Shown here one piece after another: positions 57,618 to 64,000 of a DNA stretch of 64,000 nt. The notes under the pieces are model-generated. The model was not told the DNA's origin. It made no database searches and saw only the letters and a list, made by a program, of their open reading frames with translations. Source of the DNA: Inonotus obliquus (Eukaryota > Basidiomycota > Agaricomycetes > Hymenochaetales > Hymenochaetaceae); contig JAJHTX010000009.1 in assembly GCA_032164295.1 (NCBI GenBank), positions 992,001 through 1,056,000 of the forward strand. Reading direction: 5' to 3'. Each line of letters starts with the position of its first letter. Positions within the stretch are counted from its first letter, which is position 1. The translations under genes were made by a program, and so were the position numbers.

Positions 57618-60546
57618 TATTTGCTCTTCCACCCCTTCGATCGATCGATCAATGCATCCCACAGAGTCTTCTCCACCGTCCCTGCAATACAGGGCAAGAT
57701 ATCTTCTGAGACGCTGTCGCACCATATATCGATGGCGTCGTAACACCTTCCATCTTTCAGGGTAACTCTAGTGTCCCTGGCCCTAACGGAATTCTGTTCG
57801 GACCCCAATGAAAATACGATCCTGACAATAGGAGGAGGGTTTCGCGCAGTCCCTTCAACAAAACCAAGTCTGCACGGGCACATGCGATCGTTATACTCCC
57901 ATTCGTTCTCTGCGTTGAGGATGAGATTGATGCGAAGCTTTATCTGAATGAAGACGCCAGAAAGATTCGATCGATCTATCTTATCCTCTCCGGGCAATAG
58001 GAATGGAATAATCGCATCGATGCTTTCTTGGCAGTTAGCGCAGAGGAGGGCGGCGCCGCGCATGAGTAATCCAGCTAGATACTGACGTTGCGCAATACAC
58101 TGTTCGTAACTCTTGATAAAGTGGTTGAAGTGCATCTTTGCGCCTCCAAATAGCTTATCGATATGATGCTTTACGGCTGGAATTTCTCCAAACAGGCTAT
58201 GCAGGAACTCAGGGACGGTAAACACGCGGTTCCACTCCAGCAGGTCGGGCTCTTCAGGATGCGGAAGATTGTCGGAAACTCCGCGCGTATTTGCGCCACG
58301 TTCCCGCATACAAGCAGATTGCCACATCCGCGAGGTATTCTTCTCGCGAACCGTCTCATCCCTTGCGAGTAGTAGAATCAATAGTGCAACCAGCTCTCCC
58401 TTATCTCCCCTATGCACAGAGAAGCCGCTGAGAATTTCTCTCAAGGCATTTATAATCCCACTTTTCTGGTTCATCATTGCGACCGATGCGGCTTCCGCAA
58501 GAATGGGCTCTGACGAAGACATCGTCAGTATCGTTTCCTCGTCAGGATCTAGCCGCAGACAGATACGCATGTGGTTTTCCACAAATTTATACTGAAACGA
58601 GGAGCTGCTCTGGAACTCGATGGGTAGCCTGTGACACAAACAAGCTATGGCCTGATCAACGGATAAATTCCAGTCCAATTTTGCGACATTGAGCAGCTTC
58701 CCAACTACATGGCTCATCGCATCGCGACGCATTGTGTAGTACATTGCCTTGTCGGTGTTCGCGGTTGACGCAATCGATGATCCCGAGTCGCTAGTACTGA
58801 GAGCATTCGGTTCGCTGGACGGGATATCAACACGTGTAGCCCATCTGTAGCGAGTCATCAGTAAGTATAACTCGCCAATAATGACAAAGCATGGTCATAC
58901 AGAGGACGACCTAGGTGCATCATTGTCCATTCAGATGCTGCTTGCTGTATTGTCAATTCCCCTTCCTTGAGTTCATCCAACCCGAATTCGTCGAAAGAGC
59001 AGAGAGTAAATGCAGGGTTTAGCTTCAGCTGCCGGTTGAAAACCCTCCGAGATGAGTCCGGCAGACTGGACGGAGATAAAAATGGTGCAATGTATCCGGT
59101 CGTCGACAAGAACAAGGTGAAAAGCTGCCACTTATTTAGATCGTGAAGACACCCGCGAAGTGTGTTAAGAACAGGAGGCGCATCTTCCCGACCAGGAGGC
59201 GGGATGGTGAGTCCACCGGATTCATCAAATGCGATAGTCACGAGTGGCTCCTTTGGAGAACCCGTAGGTAACAGCTTATCGAGATAGGAGGTGAGAGCTT
59301 CGCATGACCCTTTTAGTCGAAGTTTTATTTCATCGCCCGTAGCTTCCTAAATCTAATTCAGGTGAATCCTTATGCAAGAGGAAGGACAAGACGAACTTTG
59401 CAGAGTTTCTTAGCTTCACTGACGACTCTCTCGTATAAATCCGCGCGATACTGTGTGTATTTCTTATACATCTTAGTGGTCGACATGAGTCTTCTGAACC
59501 GCCGCGACACGTCCACGTACTTGCTCGAGTTTTCACTATCTCCATCAGTTGTACTAGTATCGATAATCTTTTCCGCCTCGTTTTTCACTTCTTGGAATAT
59601 TGCATGGAGCAGCGCTTCGATTTTAGGTTTCGGGTCAACACATTCCATTGACTTCAGGAGGTACTCGCGAACATCACTGTCGGACGGCGGGAATCCTGTG
59701 AGAAGAGTTGAGAACGTGCTTATGTTAAAATCGGTTCAACTAACATACCAGTTGACGTCGGTTCCCTCAGGCAGATAGGGATCACGAAATGTCCCTTGCT
59801 CAGTTCATCGACTGTGCGAGACTTGCCTGTCCCAGACGATTGGATAATTGGGCACATATTAGCATAGCGGTCTTCATGGACTTCACGAATCTTATAAAGA
59901 GCACAAATGTGATGCCAGAGTTCCTCATGCAAGTTCCCCTTGTACGGAGTCGTCCATGCAGCCACAGTTACTATGGGGGAATCAGCTTCTCAGCAGCCTG
60001 GGGTATCATGAACATCCTTGTACCTTTCTCCTGCACGGTTTCCTCCTCTCGTTGGCTGTTATTCGTAGGGTGAGCGGTCACAGCTCTCGTCGCACGGAAC
60101 AGTGCTGGAGCAGAATGGATTAGCACAGGGCGAGAACTGAATAAGCTTAACTTACGATGTTGAAAGAGCGTATTGAGCTTCAGTATCCAATCATCCTGAT
60201 TGATGGTGTCGTCGACCATCAGCGCCTCCAACTGTAACAGGAAATTGCCGCGCAGCTCGGGAGCCAAGTTCCCCAACACCTCTCCAACGCCTTCCCAGTG
60301 CAAAAGTCGCTCGTCCAGTGCCAAATCCATACCCTTCTCTTTACACGTTCCCAGGAATCTTAATATAGGGTCGGCAATAGCGCCATATACACCATCATTC
60401 CCATTATGTAGCAACAGGTAGAGAGCGTTGAACGTCTCGCGCCAACCTGGCTTTCCTTCCCGGATCATCTTAAAGACCCTGTATTGCCAGGAATTTGTTT
60501 CATGAGCTGCCGTATCGTCGTTGTCGACATCCATGCGTTCGTCCAT
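57617..60546 (-). CDS. Crinkler-like P-loop NTPase with nuclease-like C-terminal region, 3' truncated
   Basis: Read from 60546, about six exons encode roughly 880 residues. The acidic start MDERMDVDNDDTAAHE is followed by a helical region. The Walker A segment is CPIIQSSGTGKSRTVDELSK and Walker B is LVTIAFDES, with a sensor-like LFTLFLSTTG. These mark a STAND/AAA-like ATPase. The C-terminal half contains RGAALLCANCQESIDAIIPF and SGVFIQIKLR, spaced like the D...(E/Q)xK core of a PD-(D/E)XK nuclease. This NTPase plus nuclease-like combination is seen in Crinkler-RHS-type proteins; no N-terminal secretion or LFLAK-type segment is visible, so a host-internal role is likelier. The stop TAA is formed at the junction with the adjacent transposable element. 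An in-frame ATG at 60597 could add 17 residues. Confidence 0.78.
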
Positions 60547-60976
60547 AATGAATGTTGCTGTTGTCTGACGATGAGTGTGAGTGGCATGCAATGCCATGCC
60601 ATGTGATAATCTAGTATCTCACGGTCCATGCCAGGTTGGGCAATATTTCGAGACATCAGTGAATTTTCGATCTCGACGCAAATAAGTAATCACAAATGGA
60701 TTTCGATACCTGGCTTTGCCACGGCTATGTATTCCATGAGGGCTTTTCGAGCTCACCCGTAGCAGATGGTCCGTCGTTCTGACTGGACCACGTCGGGATA
60801 CAAGTATGAGACAACGAGCGGACTGACACAAGGCTCACGAGACTTGGTTCCTATTACGACAGTGTGCATTCAATTCAATATTGGGAAATAGAATACTCGA
60901 ACTTCTGTCTTAAGCATCCTCCGAAGGAAGAGATTCGACGTTCATTCAATCCAACGGCTGCTTGAAGTGATTCACT
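60547..60976. other. Spacer between DML1 and the NTPase gene
   Basis: 430 bp holding the DML1 3' UTR and the NTPase promoter, both on the minus strand. No further gene is seen. Confidence 0.4.
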
Positions 60977-63087
60977 TCAATCAACAGTGTCACTAATCTG
61001 ATCATCATCCAAACTCTCCTCCGCTTCCTTCTCGTTCTCTACATCATAGGCCTCTGCCATCAACGTGAACTTCTCAACCATATCGCGCAACTCGTCCGAT
61101 ACTAACCCTGCTACATCCGCTCCTCCATATCGTCGCGTTACACAGGTCTGCAAGAGTCTTGCATAGCTTCCAAGCGTGTCACCCGTTGTGGTGGTTGTAA
61201 ATATCGTGGAGAGTAAGGTTGTGCTTCTTCTGGTTGCGCCGTAAAGATTCCCAGATGATTTGGGTGGCTGGGTCATAGTAATAGAGTGATGGATACCACC
61301 CGGTCGGATGATATTAGGGAAGGACGTAGGCAGAGGGTAGAGTGGAGCATGGTAGCTATAGTGATGATTGCGTTTGTCAATTTTATCATGGATTCACAAA
61401 CGACATCTGAGTAACCTTCTGAGGTACGGATCCTCCAGTCCCGTACGAGAAGTAAAGTACGCATCAACTTTATGTGCGTTGCCAATATCGAGACCTCGAG
61501 AGACAATGCGTTGCGCGAGGTAATGGCCACGTTTCTGCGACTTCAGATTCAGCAAAAGAGCATTTGATGTAAAACGAGGAAGCAAGGATATACCCTTGAC
61601 GCTTGTTCAAAGGTCGTGGAGAAGTTGAATTTGATGGTATCGAGATCATCGTCATCTCTGAATGGCAGAATTCCCGCAAGTTGAGATATCGGAGTGTTTT
61701 GTGACCAGTTGAGTTGCGCGCAGAAGTCGGAGAGTTCCTCATTTCTGCCTTTTGTTCTGTGTAAAAGAATAATCTCTGTGAGAGGGACCTTGATTCGCCA
61801 ACGAATATAACCAACCTACCGGAGTGGACATGTCGCATTCTCCATGTGAGCAGATAACAGAGCCGAGGTTCGATACAGGCTACTCTTCTGCAGTTCCTGT
61901 CAGTATACTTTCATGAGGGCAAGTATCGTCTACGCACGTCAAGCGCAAGTAACTCCGACCATCTCCCGAGCCTCCAGGAATCGGGATTCCGTAATGGTAT
62001 GCTCTGCGTTTCAAGCTCGTGTAATGAAAATAAGCACGCAGCATCTTGCAGTGCTAGTTTTCGTGCCAGGATCTGGAGCAGGCTGTGAATGACGTTTCCG
62101 GTTAAGACGATAGCAAGCCCCACGAACATGACCGACATCAAGTCTCGAAGGATCGATTCCAGAAAGGACGGGAAATGTGAGTATCGGGACTTTGGGAAAA
62201 TCGTCTCTAATATTTTCAAGGAGACTGATAGTGAACCCGCCAAACGAAGAATTGTCGAAAGATATCTGAAACCCCTGGAAGTGATTGCACTCTTCTATAA
62301 ATTGTCGAAGAGATTCTTCGACAAGCGAGTTATCCTATAATTGTTTGCCTGCTGAGGGCTGGGAAGATAGATGGTAAAATCTTGTGGGCTGACTAGATTG
62401 TATCTTTCATAGACCCCTCTGCCATGGTTCCAGTCACCGCTATTAGCTTGCCAATCAGGCAAATCCGGCACTTGTTGTATGGACCTTGGAATATAGTAGA
62501 CGCGGTTGACGTCTGACCAGAATCTCACCCTTGAAGATTCGCTACTTTCACCATAGTCCTCTTCAACTTCTCCTTCATCGAGCCTTCGTTGATATTCGCT
62601 CCTGGATATACCTTCCTGTCGGTGTTCGGAGATTGGTCCATTCCTGCAAAGCGTTAGCCGCCGAGTACCAAGGTAAAATAACGATACCGACCAGAGACCT
62701 TTCAGAAAGGGCTGCTCCGGATCGCGTACTTCAGGATAGAGCTCGTTATACTTGCTCAGCGGACCAAAGTTCGCTAGTTCCAATATCAGATGCACATCTT
62801 GAGTTAAGATTCACAAAGTTTTCGCACATTTGTGATCAAATATGAGTACTCTCGGGCAAAATGTCGGCTCATTCTAGATTCCACTGTGGTTGTGAGAGGT
62901 CTACATACAAGACCGAAGGGGGGAAGTGACTTACTTGGTCAGAAAGACCTTCTCGGAATGAGATATCGTGATCAATCAGAGGTTCAGATGCACCATCGTA
63001 GGTGAAATAACTCTCTTGTGTGTTCCAGAAGTGAGTCCCTATATAATTGGAGATGTTCCCTGCTTGAATGTAAACTATCTCCTTCAT
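60977..63087 (-). CDS. DML1: Misato/Dml1 tubulin-like protein (mitochondrial inheritance)
   Basis: Dml1/Misato is a tubulin/FtsZ-related protein needed for mitochondrial DNA partitioning and morphology. The N-terminus MKEIVYIQAGNISNYIGTHF then WNTQESYF and LIDHDISFREG is the Misato segment II signature. Further blocks are RFWSDVNRVYYIPRSI, RYNLVSPQDF, the tubulin-like EECNHFQGFQIS with SFGGFTISLLE, VPILTFPVLSG, and LFSLHELETQSIPLRN with PDSW. The C-terminal exon contains TQPPKSSGNLYGATRRS and ends acidic (EKEAEESLDDDQISDTVD). I choose the ATG at 63087 because family members begin M(K/R)EI; an in-frame ATG at 63135 would add 16 unusual residues. About eight introns are present and some boundaries in the C-terminal third are uncertain. 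Confidence 0.88.
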
Positions 63088-63202
63088 GGTTGGAAGCAAG
63101 TTGTGATGGATCGACGTCGAGCTCATTCCGTCCATTCCTTATTGGGACCAAGAGTCACATTTGCTCCTACGCTCAGTATACCAATCGTTCTGAAATACTT
63201 TG
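63088..63202. promoter_or_regulatory. Compact bidirectional promoter
   Basis: Only 115 bp separate the divergent start codons of DML1 (-) and the RGG-rich gene (+), so their promoters and leaders must overlap. Confidence 0.5.
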
Positions 63203-64000
63203 ATGTCCTCAGAGCAAGAAAGCTCGTCGCCGGGTCCTTCACCTCGCAGTCGTGGGCGAGGTAAGTCTCGTGGCGGCCTTGGGAAGTACCTTCGAGCCCG
63301 AGGTCGAGGTCGTGGCGGCGGGCGACCAGCAGAGTTTCACAAGAGGCTTGTGCTTGAAGATGAGGAGATTGTTGAGCTTGAACCCGATTCTGAAGAAGCG
63401 AAGGAACTAGCAAGAAAGTATGAAAAGAGACGTCTGGGAAGTAACGCGGATAGGTATGTTGAGCCTAAAGCAGCCTTGAACTCTGATGGTGAGTGGTAAC
63501 ACCACATTTACTGCCAATAGAAGCTGATAATTCTTATGTGCTCGGAATGTTCAAGGAGAGGAAGAGGTCGAGCCTGAAGTCGATTTATCGTCCTTCTTAG
63601 CGCGTCAGCGCCTTGAAGACATGGAGTCGCCATCAAACGCTCTCCCGCTCGCTAAAGATGTCGAGGACGATTCTGATGTGGACCAATCGCTCATTCATCT
63701 CGTACAAAACTCATCTGCGCCGGCGAAAAGTCATAAAGGAAAGGTGCAAGCAGTTGAATGGGATGAGGGGCTTGAGGAGATACGACGGGAGATGGAAATC
63801 GCAAACGCCAATCGCGGTAGGTTGAGACTTGGGTATTCTTTATATTCTCAATCGATTAAGAAATCCATCATAGAGTTAAAGAATCGATTCAAGGTTACCG
63901 CCGAGAGGCAAAAGAGTAGACAGGCTCGTGGTGGAATCACTTCCCAGGTAAAGGATAGGAGGAGAGAAAAGGGTAAGTTTCGCTGTTCTATGAACAAGAT
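63203..64000 (+). CDS. RGG-rich hypothetical protein, 5' part, cut by window edge
   Basis: I do not recognise the family. The N-terminus is MSSEQESSSPGPSPRSRGRG followed by an Arg/Gly-rich tract (GKYLRARGRGRGGGRPAEF) that resembles RNA-binding RGG boxes. It is followed by acidic segments (VLEDEEIVELEPDSEEAKEL) and, after two introns (from about 63491 and 63816), a charged, helical region (WDEGLEEIRREMEIANANRE, then NRFKVTAERQKSRQARGG) that could be coiled coil. The ATG at 63203 is the first in frame. The gene continues beyond the window. A nuclear or RNA-related role is an inference from composition only. Confidence 0.7.

Noticed and set aside
1..64000. CRISPR arrays, rRNA genes, integrated virus or bacterial islands
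   Set aside because: No regularly spaced direct repeats, rRNA-like sequence, or viral polymerase or capsid motifs were seen; the gene structure is uniformly fungal.

Overview
The window reads as nuclear DNA of a filamentous basidiomycete, probably Agaricomycotina. Most genes are split by many short GT-AG introns of about 45-65 nt. The gene content also fits: F-box proteins with the ISHVCRRWR-type N-terminus common in mushroom-forming fungi, expanded TKL-like kinases, a Cla4-type PAK with PH domain, a CNOT11 subunit and a Crinkler-like P-loop NTPase. Nothing viral or bacterial was recognised. Exon joins were inferred by eye from splice signals, reading frame and family motifs, so internal boundaries are approximate.

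Layout. 1-706 (-): 5' part of an unrecognised multi-exon gene running off the left edge. 1228-4784 (+): glycogen phosphorylase. 5291-7616 (+): flavin monooxygenase. 7810-7893 (+): intron-containing tRNA-Val(AAC). 8145-10502 (+): F-box-like protein. 11085-12482 and 12778-14103 (+): tandem F-box paralogues. 14727-15810 (-): HD-domain cyanamide hydratase-like protein. 16176-17769 (+): mitochondrial insertase Oxa1. 17770-24164: a long stretch without a convincing gene. 24165-26337 (+): monocarboxylate-transporter-like MFS protein. 26338-30158: a second gene-poor stretch. 30159-33424 (+): Upf1/IGHMBP2-like SF1 helicase with a mitochondrial-looking N-terminus. 33642-35468 (+): OTU deubiquitinase. 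36134-37890 (+): CNOT11-like CCR4-NOT subunit.

38874-54312 is the most unusual part. Four related TKL-like kinase genes surround the conserved genes for mitochondrial ribosomal protein uS19m (46926-47412) and the PAK kinase Cla4 (48218-51049). Two of them (38874-41295 on + and 51965-54312 on -) encode a kinase followed by a degenerate second kinase domain. The other two (41738-43627 and 44521-46247) are a tandem duplicate encoding a kinase fused to a C-terminal Skn7-like receiver domain. One receiver keeps the expected Asp, Thr and Lys at normal spacing. Its sister has lost the Asp and the Thr. In both genes an apparent GC-AG intron lies directly before the phospho-acceptor codon.

54781-55983 (+): single-pass membrane protein with PPxY motifs. 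56654-60546 (-): a large P-loop NTPase with a nuclease-like C-terminal region, interrupted near its 3' end by a 652-bp element with perfect 31-bp terminal inverted repeats and a TA target duplication. Without the element, the frame runs on through about 104 more codons. 60977-63087 (-): Misato/Dml1. 63203-64000 (+): 5' part of an RGG-rich hypothetical protein. Several products act in or on mitochondria (Oxa1, uS19m, Dml1, probably the helicase), but they are dispersed and show no sign of a functional cluster.
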